From Butyrivibrio sp. YAB3001 (GTDB taxonomy: Bacteria > Bacillota > Clostridia > Lachnospirales > Lachnospiraceae), in the NCBI RefSeq assembly GCF_900112195.1, contig NZ_FOKR01000018.1, positions 31,728 through 95,727 on the forward strand: a stretch of 64,000 nt of DNA, written 5' to 3'. The notes beneath the pieces are model-generated. The model was given only the letters and a program-made list of their open reading frames with translations. It did no database searches and was not told where the DNA came from. The first letter of the stretch is position 1. The number at the start of each line of letters is the position of its first letter. A program made the translations under genes and the position numbers. This document shows positions 26,468 to 37,462 of the stretch, piece by piece.

Positions 26468-27184
26468 TCAGCTTATGTTTCTTACTATTCCGACAGATAC
26501 ATAATTATCAAGGACTGCGCCGTAATCAGTGTCATCTTCGGAAGACGGCATATACTTTCCATCAACCATAAGACTCAATCCGCCATTTGAAAACTCTTCA
26601 ACAGCTTTATAACTATCCGTGAAAAAAGATTTCCTTGATACCTTTCGGTCTCTTAAAACACCTTTACATTCTTCGAGTTTGCATTGCGGAAAATTAACAT
26701 TCCATATCTGTCCCTGAACATAAGGCTTTTCTATAAGCTCTTTTATTATGTCCTCCAGATATTTATCAGTTACTTCATGGCATCCATTCATTCCCTCTGA
26801 AAATGCGATTGAAAGGTATCCTTGAAACTCACCTTCAAAAGCTGCTCCTGCTGTAGCTGAATACTGGATATCTGACGCAACATTATATCCGAAATTTATT
26901 CCTGAAAAAACAAAATCAGGTTTCTCCGGCATAATGTTAAGTGTTCCCACCCTCACACAATCACCCGGAGTTCCACTGCACGAAAAAGCATGAACGCCCT
27001 CAACAGGAAATTCATGGGGATGAACGTCAATCGGATGTCTTAAGGTAATACTGTGAGAAGCTGCACTTCTCTGACTTTCCGGTGCTACAATCCAAACATC
27101 ACCAAATTTTTTTGCTGCCTGGGCAAGTCTTCTTATACCATCAGACTCGATTCCGTCATCGTTAGTTATCAATATTTTTTTCAT
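26468..27184 (-). CDS. surE: 5'/3'-nucleotidase SurE
   Basis: The 238-residue metal-dependent phosphatase removes phosphate from nucleoside monophosphates. The signature MKKILITNDDGIESDGIRRL with paired Asp (metal ligands), APESQRSAASHSITL, the SGTPGDCVRVG loop and SGINFGYNVASDIQYSATAGAA are all intact. Start ATG 27184 follows AAAGGAG. It lies upstream of the DUF3160-CapA pair, with 141 bases between, and may be transcribed with it or alone. Confidence 0.96.
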   Translation of the reverse strand: MKKILITNDDGIESDGIRRLAQAAKKFGDVWIVAPESQRSAASHSITLRHPIDVHPHEFPVEGVHAFSCSGTPGDCVRVGTLNIMPEKPDFVFSGINFGYNVASDIQYSATAGAAFEGEFQGYLSIAFSEGMNGCHEVTDKYLEDIIKELIEKPYVQGQIWNVNFPQCKLEECKGVLRDRKVSRKSFFTDSYKAVEEFSNGGLSLMVDGKYMPSSEDDTDYGAVLDNYVSVGIVRNIS

Positions 27185-27304
27185 AAAAATCTCCTTTTAC
27201 CGCAGTCATAATAATCGTATCGCACAAGCCTTTTTAATGCAACTTATCAATTTTTCAGAAAACTTTTCGTGTTGGTTGCTTTCATATACATAACAGTTGC
27301 ATCA

Positions 27305-27355
27305 ATAAAAACGGTTTGCTTTACCCATCTTAATTTTTGGTAAAACAAACCGTTT
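27305..27355 (-). terminator. intrinsic terminator after the esterase gene
   Basis: AAACGGTTTG and TTTACC pair with GGTAAA and CAAACCGTTT, giving a 16-bp stem with one mismatch and a 13-base loop. On the minus strand it is followed by TTTT, eight bases after the esterase stop. Confidence 0.9.
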
Positions 27356-27362
27356 AAACTCA

Positions 27363-28642
<1,280 letters not shown>

Positions 28643-28654
28643 AATAATCTTTTT

Positions 28655-30184
<1,530 letters not shown>

Positions 30185-30301
30185 TTAATGTCACATAAAT
30201 AATATAATACATTATTTATAAAAAGAAAATGGAAATAAAATAATTATTTCTAAAAAAAATGTTAATATGTAGGTAAGTTAATTACAAGATTGGAGATAAA
30301 A

Positions 30302-31237
30302 ATGAGTTCAAAAAAAGCACTGATTAAACTTGGTTTCTTTTCCGCACTATTCGGTGGATTATACGCTTTTAGCGATTATATTTATAAGATTTCATCTGTT
30401 CCACATCAACATACAGATGAAGACAAAGATTTCGACCCTTCTATAACTGAAGGACGTATGTATGTACGAAATCATCCTCTTAGACAGGATATGTACATCC
30501 AGTCTTTAGATAATCTAAAACTTCACGCTTCTTATATTCCTTCAAAGAATAAAAGCCATAAATATGCGATCATCATTCATGGAATCTGGGATAATCATGA
30601 AGCAAACGGAGTATATGCAAAGCACTACCATGACAAGGATATAAACTGTCTTCTTCCTGACCTTAGAGGCTTTGGGAAAAGTGAAGGTAAATATATAGGT
30701 TATGGATATGATGACAGATTAGATATTATTGAATGGATAAACTGGATAATAAAAAGAGATTCTGACGCTAAAATAATACTGCATGGAATGAGCATGGGCT
30801 CAGCTACAACACTTATGACAACAGGAGAAAAACTTCCCTCAAATGTAAATGCTGCAATTGCAGACAGCGCATATGCAACACTCCGCGAACAGTTTGCGCA
30901 TACCTATAAGAGTTTCAAGGGATCCTTTGTTCCGGTTCCAATTGCGCTGTTTCTTTCAAGGATTATCATCTATTTCAGATCAGGATTTGATATCAATAAG
31001 GTTAATCCTATTGATGCAGTAAAACATTCGTCAACACCAACTCTTTTCATACATGGTGATGACGATACGTTCATAGATCCTAACATGTGCTCAAGACTCT
31101 ATGAAGCAGCTAACTGTCCTAAACAGTATTGCATGATTGCTGGTGCAGGGCATATTGAGAATGTGGTAAAAGATCCTGTAAGCTATTGGGGAAAAATTGA
31201 CAGTTTCCTTGAACATTATAAATTCTTAGATGCTTAA
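30302..31237 (+). CDS. membrane-anchored alpha/beta hydrolase
   Basis: The 311-residue protein has an N-terminal hydrophobic segment (about residues 8-25) and an alpha/beta-hydrolase fold: YAIIIHGIWDNHEANG (oxyanion region), the nucleophile Ser in LHGMSMGSATTLM, Asp in IHGDDDTFI and the catalytic His in GAGHIENV. It resembles the YqkD/BAAT-like hydrolase group; natural substrate unknown. ATG 30302 has GGAG six bases before it. It is divergent from abfA and ends at a bidirectional terminator. Confidence 0.88.
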   Translation: MSSKKALIKLGFFSALFGGLYAFSDYIYKISSVPHQHTDEDKDFDPSITEGRMYVRNHPLRQDMYIQSLDNLKLHASYIPSKNKSHKYAIIIHGIWDNHEANGVYAKHYHDKDINCLLPDLRGFGKSEGKYIGYGYDDRLDIIEWINWIIKRDSDAKIILHGMSMGSATTLMTTGEKLPSNVNAAIADSAYATLREQFAHTYKSFKGSFVPVPIALFLSRIIIYFRSGFDINKVNPIDAVKHSSTPTLFIHGDDDTFIDPNMCSRLYEAANCPKQYCMIAGAGHIENVVKDPVSYWGKIDSFLEHYKFLDA

Positions 31238-31272
31238 TATATAAAGATGAGCATTATACATTAATCAATCAA

Positions 31273-31340
31273 AATAAGCCTCTCAGCAAAGTCAATTGTG
31301 TTTGTTTACACTTACAAATAACTTTGCTTAAAGGCTTATT
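31273..31340. terminator. bidirectional terminator
   Basis: AATAAGCCT pairs with AGGCTTATT and AGCAAAGT with ACTTTGCT, with a symmetric 3x3 internal loop, between the convergent hydrolase and AEC transporter genes. Confidence 0.8.
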
Positions 31341-31359
31341 TCATTTCTAAATCAAATCA

Positions 31360-32358
31360 TCATATTAATCTGAACGATTTTAAGACAAATAACCAGAATG
31401 TCAGAGAAAAAGAACATCCAAATGTTGTTATCATTATGATACTACTGCTAAGCGTTCCTTCATGTCCCATGTTCTTTGACATTATAAAACTACTTACTGT
31501 TGTCGCTGAACCAAGCATAACCAAAAGAGATATTATCTGTTCATCTCTAAATCCTATTAGTATTGCTAAAGGCATAAAGATGGCAACAAGTAAGAATAGT
31601 TTTATGAAACTTGCAGTAACTGCCGGTTTTAGCTTGTTTACAGCTTTTTTATAATCAAATGTCGCTCCCATTGACATAAGACCAAGCGGAGTTGCAAGAT
31701 CACCTATATTATTTACTACTTTTCCCATTATTGTAGGCATTGGAACCCTTACAAGAGACCATAATAAGCCACAGAAAATACCTATCAGGATTGGATTTGT
31801 AAGTATTCCTTTTATTGTCTTTTTTACAAGTTCTTTTTTTACATTTTCATCGCTGTTATTTTCACTTGTATATCTTCCAAGAATAGCTGATTTTGGTGCT
31901 GTTACCGTTAAAACAATAACTGCAAAAATATTATAGAGTGGCACGCTCCCAATTATCATGAGAGGTGCCATTCCTGTACTTGCTTCGCCATAAATATTGT
32001 GAATAAATGCAATACCAAGAAGAGCAGCGCTGCTCCTGTAAGACCCCTGTATAAATTCTCCGGCTTCTGATCTGTTTTTTATAAAAAGCTTTCCGATAAG
32101 TGAAATAATACAAATACTCGAAATAGTCGCAAAGAAACAAAAACCTACGAATTTGCCATCCCATGTTCCTGCAAAATCCTGACCTGCAAGGTCTTCAAAC
32201 AACAATACCGGAAGTGCAATTTTAAATACAAACTTATTCATCCATGCTGCTGATTTTTCATCAATGATGTGAATCTTATTAAAAAAATAACCAAGCACCA
32301 TTAAAAGAAAAATCGGAAGAGTTGCATTTAAACTAAATATCAGATTATTCACTGTCAT
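31360..32358 (-). CDS. AEC-family (auxin efflux carrier type) transporter
   Basis: The 332-residue membrane protein has about 10 segments in two inverted halves, with N-terminal LPIFLLMVLGYFFNKIHIIDE, the MNKFVFKIALPVLLF segment and a C-terminal LVMLGSATTVSSFIMSKNMGHE. Members export or import organic acids such as malate; the substrate here is unknown. The start is uncertain: ATG 32358 lies only 2 bases after AGGAG, whereas GTG 32352 lies 8 bases after it and may be the true start. It follows exonuclease III by about 65 bases. Confidence 0.9.
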   Translation of the reverse strand: MTVNNLIFSLNATLPIFLLMVLGYFFNKIHIIDEKSAAWMNKFVFKIALPVLLFEDLAGQDFAGTWDGKFVGFCFFATISSICIISLIGKLFIKNRSEAGEFIQGSYRSSAALLGIAFIHNIYGEASTGMAPLMIIGSVPLYNIFAVIVLTVTAPKSAILGRYTSENNSDENVKKELVKKTIKGILTNPILIGIFCGLLWSLVRVPMPTIMGKVVNNIGDLATPLGLMSMGATFDYKKAVNKLKPAVTASFIKLFLLVAIFMPLAILIGFRDEQIISLLVMLGSATTVSSFIMSKNMGHEGTLSSSIIMITTFGCSFSLTFWLFVLKSFRLI

Positions 32359-32422
32359 TTCTCCTGCTTTTTTATTCAAACCAAAAAACAAGATACTCTT
32401 TTAGATCATAAATGTAAATAGC

Positions 32423-33184
32423 TTAAGAAATTATTATCCCAACCGGACAGTGATCTGAACCAAGTGCATCCTTGTATATTATTGCATCTTTAACTCTTGG
32501 AAGTATGGATTCTGAAACAATAAAATAATCTATACGCCACCCAGCATTTTTAGCTCTTGCCTGAAATCTGTATGACCACCAGGAATAAGCTCCCTCAAGA
32601 TCAGGATAAAAATGTCTGAAAGTATCTACCAATCCAGAATTAACTACGTTATCAAATTTGCTTCTTTCTTCATCCGTAAAACCGGCATGTCCTCTGTTGG
32701 TCTTAGGATTTTTTAGATCAATCTCTTTATGAGCAACATTTAAGTCACCACAATATATTACAGGCTTATTTTTTTCAAGATTTTTAATATAAGCAAGAAA
32801 ATCATCTTCCCACACCTGTCTGTATTCAAGCCTTGATAAATCTTCTTTTGCATTGGGAACATAAACAGTTACAAGATAATAATCTTTATATTCTGCCGTT
32901 ATGACTCTTCCTTCATGATCATGGTCAGGAATATTTAATCCATAGCTTACAGATATTGGCTTTTCCTTTGTAAAAATCGCAGTTCCTGAATAACCTTTTT
33001 TCTCTGCATAGTTCCAGTATTGTTCATAACCTGGAATATCAATATTTATCTGACCTTCCTGAAGTTTTGTCTCCTGAAGACATATGACATCCGGCTTTTC
33101 TGCCTCCATAAATTCATCAAAACATCCTTTTTGAACGCATGCTCTAAGTCCATTAACATTCCATGATACTAATTTTTTTTCCAT
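32423..33184 (-). CDS. exoA: exodeoxyribonuclease III / AP endonuclease
   Basis: The 253-residue DNA-repair enzyme cuts at abasic sites and removes 3' blocks. Motifs of the ExoIII/APE1 family are complete: [22 protein letters not shown] with the metal-binding Glu, [17 protein letters not shown] with the catalytic Asp and Asn, WRIDYFIVS and GSDHCPVG with the catalytic His. Start ATG 33184 has GGAG five bases before it. Divergent from the ABC exporter leader. Confidence 0.96.
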   Translation of the reverse strand: MEKKLVSWNVNGLRACVQKGCFDEFMEAEKPDVICLQETKLQEGQINIDIPGYEQYWNYAEKKGYSGTAIFTKEKPISVSYGLNIPDHDHEGRVITAEYKDYYLVTVYVPNAKEDLSRLEYRQVWEDDFLAYIKNLEKNKPVIYCGDLNVAHKEIDLKNPKTNRGHAGFTDEERSKFDNVVNSGLVDTFRHFYPDLEGAYSWWSYRFQARAKNAGWRIDYFIVSESILPRVKDAIIYKDALGSDHCPVGIIIS

Positions 33185-33381
33185 AATCGCTCCAATTATA
33201 ATATGCTATCTTGAATGAATCATGTTCTCACGAAAACCGAAGTAAATATGCGTTTCTGTTATTTCATGTTTGAACATATACAATTTTCATTTACCTTACT
33301 AATATATTCACAATTTTAGTATCAAAACAAGTATTTTGATTATCAATTTTGATAATTTTTAAAATATTTAGAAATTTAAGG

Positions 33382-33410
33382 TTGACACAATGATTTTTAT
33401 AGCCAATAAT
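33382..33410 (+). promoter_or_regulatory. promoter of the ABC exporter leader
   Basis: TTGACA (33382-33387), a 17-base spacer and AATAAT (33405-33410) make a strong sigma-A promoter; transcription would start at about 33417. This places the ABC start codon about 450 bases downstream, an unusually long leader. Confidence 0.75.
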
Positions 33411-33415
33411 CTTCA

Positions 33416-33439
33416 TATCAACTTAGCTACGAGTTGATA
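33416..33439. promoter_or_regulatory. palindrome at the transcription start: operator or 5' hairpin
   Basis: TATCAACT and AGTTGATA, perfect 8-bp arms with an 8-base loop, start six bases after the -10 box. As DNA it is well placed for a repressor; as RNA it would form a 5'-terminal hairpin. No regulator gene is adjacent. Confidence 0.5.
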
Positions 33440-33466
33440 AATTTTAAAGAAAGCGAGGTAACGAAA

Positions 33467-33544
33467 ATGTTTAATAAAGTGGCGAATTTATTTCATGTTA
33501 ATTTCACATCTATCTCTTTACCTCGGGTAAGTATATTCAGATAA
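33467..33544 (+). CDS. 25-codon leader peptide of the attenuator
   Basis: ATG at 33467 has GAGG (33455-33458) eight bases upstream and the ORF stops with TAA at 33542. The peptide starts MFNKVANLFHVNF and ends LPRVSIFR. It is not a run of one amino acid, so it does not look like an amino-acid-biosynthesis attenuator; drug-induced stalling is more likely. Its codons 17-21 form arm 2 of the attenuator. Peptide itself probably has no function after synthesis. Confidence 0.68.
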   Translation: MFNKVANLFHVNFTSISLPRVSIFR

Positions 33545-33585
33545 GTCCAATTTTTACTGCATCTGAATTTAATGTGACATATTAT

Positions 33586-33621
33586 CCTCAGGTAAATTGA
33601 TTTTTACCTGAGGATTTTTTT
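33586..33621 (+). terminator. intrinsic terminator inside the ABC exporter leader
   Basis: A perfect 11-bp stem CCTCAGGTAAA/TTTACCTGAGG with a 6-base loop is followed by ATTTTTTT. It lies 42 bases after the leader-peptide stop and about 245 bases before the exporter gene, so it must be bypassed for expression. Confidence 0.9.
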
Positions 33622-33864
33622 GCGTTTATTTACGTAAAAAAATTCACGACCCGAGAATTATTTATTTGACAAAAATTATTTTCCGATTGATTTATTGACT
33701 ATCATAATCAAATAGATCATTTAAAGTCGACTTGATAGAGAATCTAATTGCTTGCTTATTAATTGTTGCAATAGATTCGCAGCAATTAATTGTATTTGTG
33801 CGATTACTTTCAGTAACATATGCCTTTTAGTTAATAAATCTCTAAAGGAAAAGAGGAGGAACAA

Positions 33865-35598
33865 TTGAAGACACTAGGATATTATGTGCGAAAGCACTGG
33901 GCAACATATACAATGGCAATTGTTTTTATGATAATCGCCATTGGCCTTGACATGATGTTCCCGAAAGTAACAGAAATTATCGTAAATGAAGTTATTATAA
34001 AAAATGATTTAAGCCGTTTCCCAATGCTACTTGGAGCGATACTTTTAATTGGTGTTGGCAGAAGTGTGTTTGGTTATATCAGAGAATTTACATTTGATAG
34101 AAACTGTATAACCATCGGCACTGAAATGAGAAAGGATCTCTTTGACCATATTCAAGGACTTTCTCTTGATTACTTTGATGATTCCAACACTGGTGAGCTG
34201 ATGGCAAGGGTAAAGGATGATATTGATAAAATCTACAATCTGGTTGGTATGGTCGCTATGAGAGGCATGGAAGTTACTCTTAATTCCATTCTGATCTTGT
34301 ATTTTATGTTTTCTATCAATGTACCTCTTACTTTTTTACCGCTTATTTTTATGATTATCTGCGGAGCAACTGCAATAATCATGGAAAAAAAACTTGATAA
34401 AGTTTATGACGACATCAGCGAGGAAAATGCTGAAATGACCACAATTGCTGAGGAAAATCTTGCCGGTGTGCGTACAGTTAAGGCTTTTGCAAGAGAAGAT
34501 TATGAGATAAAAAAATTCTCTGTTCATAACAAGAAATTCTACCAGCTAAATATGATGGAGACTAAAGCTCTTATCAAATTTTATCCGGTATTTATGCTTT
34601 CCGGTACACTTCTTCCTGTTGCCTGCGCTGTACTTGGTGGAATAGCAGTAATTAAAGGAAACATGACTCTTGGAAGTCTTACTGCTTACATCATCTACGT
34701 AAGAAACAGTACATGGCCAATGGAAGAACTTGGATGGATTACAAATCAGTTTTCAAGTTCAATAGCTTCACTTAAAAAAATTAAAAAGATTTATGACGAA
34801 CATTCAACACTTTATAACAATCCTTCACCTATTCATTTGGATAGAATTAAGGGAAATGTCAATTTTAATCATGTTTCTCTTAATCTTGGAGGAAAAGAAA
34901 TACTAAGTGATGTAAGCTTTACTGTAGCAGCAGGTAAAACACTTGGAATAATGGGAGAGACCGGATCAGGTAAATCCTCAATAATTAACCTTCTTCAACG
35001 TTTCTATGATCCAAGTAAAGGTACTATAAGTTTTGATAATTTCGATATCAAATCATTAGAACTTGAACAGGTTAGAAGTGCTTCAGCTGTTGTCATGCAG
35101 GATGTATTTCTTTTTTCCGATACTATTGAAGAGAATATCAGAATGGGCAGAAGAGAAGATATGACAATGGAAGAGATTAAAAAAGCCGCTGAAATGGCTA
35201 AAGCTTCTGATTTCATTGAAAAACTCGATGATTCTTATTCAACTGTAATCGGTGAAAGAGGAGTAGGTCTTTCCGGCGGACAGAAACAACGAATCAGTAT
35301 TGCCCGCGCTATTTCAAAGAATGCTCCTATACTTGTACTTGATGATTCTACTTCTGCACTTGATATGGAAACAGAATCAGAAATTCAAAAGACGCTCGAT
35401 ACAATAAAGAGCACAACAAGAATCATTGTTGCTCACAGAATCTCTGCTGTAAAAAATGCAGACGAGATCATATATCTCAAAAATGGTAAGATTGCCGAGC
35501 GCGGAACACATTCAGAACTTTTAAGAAAAAAAGGTCTCTATTATGACACATATATTGCTCAATATGGCGAGACCGATTTAAAGGAGGTGAGCGCATAA
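33865..35598 (+). CDS. ABC exporter subunit with degenerate ATPase site (BmrC-like)
   Basis: The 577-residue half-transporter has six membrane segments (residues about 15-300) and a nucleotide-binding domain with Walker A GETGSGKSS (about 364), Q loop MQDVFLF, signature LSGGQKQR (about 469) and Walker B ILVLDDSTSALD. The catalytic Glu after Walker B is replaced by Asp (LDDS), which marks the non-hydrolysing site of heterodimeric multidrug exporters such as BmrCD and TM287/288. Start is TTG at 33865 with AGGAGG five bases before it. The stop codon overlaps the next gene's ATG by one base. Expression is preceded by the attenuator at 33454-33621. Confidence 0.93.
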   Translation: MKTLGYYVRKHWATYTMAIVFMIIAIGLDMMFPKVTEIIVNEVIIKNDLSRFPMLLGAILLIGVGRSVFGYIREFTFDRNCITIGTEMRKDLFDHIQGLSLDYFDDSNTGELMARVKDDIDKIYNLVGMVAMRGMEVTLNSILILYFMFSINVPLTFLPLIFMIICGATAIIMEKKLDKVYDDISEENAEMTTIAEENLAGVRTVKAFAREDYEIKKFSVHNKKFYQLNMMETKALIKFYPVFMLSGTLLPVACAVLGGIAVIKGNMTLGSLTAYIIYVRNSTWPMEELGWITNQFSSSIASLKKIKKIYDEHSTLYNNPSPIHLDRIKGNVNFNHVSLNLGGKEILSDVSFTVAAGKTLGIMGETGSGKSSIINLLQRFYDPSKGTISFDNFDIKSLELEQVRSASAVVMQDVFLFSDTIEENIRMGRREDMTMEEIKKAAEMAKASDFIEKLDDSYSTVIGERGVGLSGGQKQRISIARAISKNAPILVLDDSTSALDMETESEIQKTLDTIKSTTRIIVAHRISAVKNADEIIYLKNGKIAERGTHSELLRKKGLYYDTYIAQYGETDLKEVSA

Positions 35599-37379
35599 TG
35601 GCTGCTAACTCATTTCGCGAAGATGAAAAAATTAATAATACTGACCTAAAGAAAATTTTTATTAGACTTATAAGATACTTAAAGCCCCATATTTTTGAGA
35701 TTATACCTGTATTTATTTCTCTTGGTATCACTGTACTGATAAGTCTTATAAGCCCTCTGCTTATTGAATATGCAATAGATGTTCATGTTGCAAATAAAAA
35801 CATTAACGGACTTCTTTTTATTTCAGGCATCATCGTTGTTCTTGGAATCATATATATTCTTTTTGTTAAGCTAAGAATGTATCTTATGAACAAAGTTGCT
35901 AATACGGTTTTGATGGATATTCGTAATGAACTTTATGAACATATCCAGACTCTTTCTTTTACATTTTTTGATAACAGACCAACAGGTAAGATACTTGCAA
36001 GAATAATTGGTGACGTCAATTCCATGAAGGACGTTATGTCTAATACAATAACAAATCTTATTCCTAACTTTATCACTGTAGTCGGCGTTGTTATCATTAT
36101 GATGATCAAGGATTGGAAATTAGCTTTAGGATGTCTGGCATCCCTTCCATTAATGGTCATTAGTGTGTTTTGGATAAGAAGTGTAAATCATACCAGATGG
36201 CAGGATGTAAGAAAAAAATCTTCAAACATGACCGCATATGTTCATGAAGATATCGCAGGTATATCAGTTGTTCAAAGTTTTCATGCAGAGAATGAGACAA
36301 AAAAGACTTTTAAAGAACTTGCAAATGCTCATAGAGATGCATATATAGCTGCATGCAGAGCATCAGATCTTTTTGGCCCTTCAATAGATATGAGCTGGGC
36401 AATCAGCAGTATGGTTCTTTATCTGGTTGCGGTTAAAATCCTCGGATATACTTCCGCATCTATCGGTCTTATTACAGCATTTGCAAGTTATTCAGGTATG
36501 TTCTGGAATCCTATAATGGGATTATCAGGTTATTACAATCAGCTTATAACCAATATGTCTGCTGCAGAAAGAGTCTTTGATGTACTTGATACTAAGGCTG
36601 AAATTGTAGATAAAGAAAATGCTTTAGACCTTCAGGATATAAAGGGAAGTGTATCATTTAAAGATGTTAGCTTTACATATGACGAAGGAACTGATGCTCA
36701 GACAAAAGTTCTGGAAAATGTTAATTTTGATGTAAAGCCTGGTGAAACCATAGCACTTGTTGGTCCAACCGGTGCAGGAAAAACAACAATCGTTAATCTT
36801 ATCAGCAGATTTTATGATATACAAAAGGGTAATATTTTCATTGATGGCCATAAATTAGATGACATTACTATTAACAGTCTCAGAAGACAAATGGGAGTAA
36901 TGACACAGGATAATTTCATTTTCCATGGCACTGTCAGAGAAAATATTATGTATGGAAAATTAGATGCGACAGAAGAGGAGATGATTGCCGCAGCTAAAGC
37001 AGTTAACGCTCATGATTTTATTATGAGTCTGGAAAAAGGCTATGATACTGAATTAAAAGAGCGTGGCGCAGGTCTTTCCATCGGACAAAGGCAATTGCTC
37101 GCTTTTGCAAGAACCATGATATCAATGCCTAAAATACTCATTCTTGATGAAGCTACAAGTAGCATCGATACTCATACAGAAATGCTTGTACAAAAAGGTA
37201 TACAGACTCTATTATCCGGTAGAACCAGCTTTGTAATTGCTCATCGTTTATCTACTATCAAAAATGCTGACAGAATCTTCGTCATAAATAATGGCGGCAT
37301 TATGGAAAGCGGCAATCATAATCAACTTATTGCAAAACATGGTGCATACTACGATCTTTATATGGCACAGTTTGCATAA
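35598..37379 (+). CDS. ABC exporter subunit with intact ATPase site (BmrD-like)
   Basis: The 593-residue partner half-transporter has six membrane segments (about 35-320) and a nucleotide-binding domain with Walker A GPTGAGKTT (about 390), MTQDNFIFHG, signature LSIGQRQL (about 493) and Walker B ILILDEATSSID with the catalytic Glu. The signature has Ile in place of the second Gly, so it faces the degenerate site of the first subunit; the first subunit has the canonical LSGGQ facing this subunit's active site. This exact complementarity shows the two form an asymmetric heterodimer. Substrate is probably a drug or lipid-like compound. Confidence 0.94.
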   Translation: MAANSFREDEKINNTDLKKIFIRLIRYLKPHIFEIIPVFISLGITVLISLISPLLIEYAIDVHVANKNINGLLFISGIIVVLGIIYILFVKLRMYLMNKVANTVLMDIRNELYEHIQTLSFTFFDNRPTGKILARIIGDVNSMKDVMSNTITNLIPNFITVVGVVIIMMIKDWKLALGCLASLPLMVISVFWIRSVNHTRWQDVRKKSSNMTAYVHEDIAGISVVQSFHAENETKKTFKELANAHRDAYIAACRASDLFGPSIDMSWAISSMVLYLVAVKILGYTSASIGLITAFASYSGMFWNPIMGLSGYYNQLITNMSAAERVFDVLDTKAEIVDKENALDLQDIKGSVSFKDVSFTYDEGTDAQTKVLENVNFDVKPGETIALVGPTGAGKTTIVNLISRFYDIQKGNIFIDGHKLDDITINSLRRQMGVMTQDNFIFHGTVRENIMYGKLDATEEEMIAAAKAVNAHDFIMSLEKGYDTELKERGAGLSIGQRQLLAFARTMISMPKILILDEATSSIDTHTEMLVQKGIQTLLSGRTSFVIAHRLSTIKNADRIFVINNGGIMESGNHNQLIAKHGAYYDLYMAQFA

Positions 37380-37422
37380 ACATTACCATCGAGTCTGATT
37401 CATTCAAGATTATATATGCAAT

Positions 37423-37452
37423 AAAAAAGACGGTCATAATCCGTCTTTTTTT
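37423..37452. terminator. bidirectional terminator between ABC exporter and GGDEF gene
   Basis: AAAAAAGACGG and CCGTCTTTTTTT form a stem with loop TCATAAT; flanking A and T runs serve both strands. Confidence 0.9.
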
Positions 37453-37462
37453 ATACTTTAAA

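Larger units (their letters stand above)
33454..33621 (+). promoter_or_regulatory. ribosome-mediated transcription attenuator
   Basis: Four arms can be seen. Arm 1, CGAGGTAA (33454-33461), includes the leader ribosome site. Arm 2, TTTACCTCGGG (33517-33527), lies in leader codons 17-21. Arm 3 is CCTCAGGTAAA (33586-33596) and arm 4 TTTACCTGAGG (33603-33613). Arm 1 pairs with arm 2 (8 bp), arm 3 with arm 4 (11-bp terminator), and arm 2 with arm 3 (10 of 11 positions counting one G-U pair). Pairing 2:3 excludes both others. A ribosome stalled early in the leader would cover arm 1, free arm 2 and prevent termination. From 33622 to the ABC start another 243 bases of leader follow, with a further hairpin TTAATTGTTGC/GCAGCAATTAA at 33759-33789 and no ORF. 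Confidence 0.72.

Noticed and set aside
33640..33720. Second promoter for the ABC exporter (TTGACA at 33666-33671)
   Set aside because: No -10 hexamer with acceptable match at 16-18 bases; the upstream promoter is much better.
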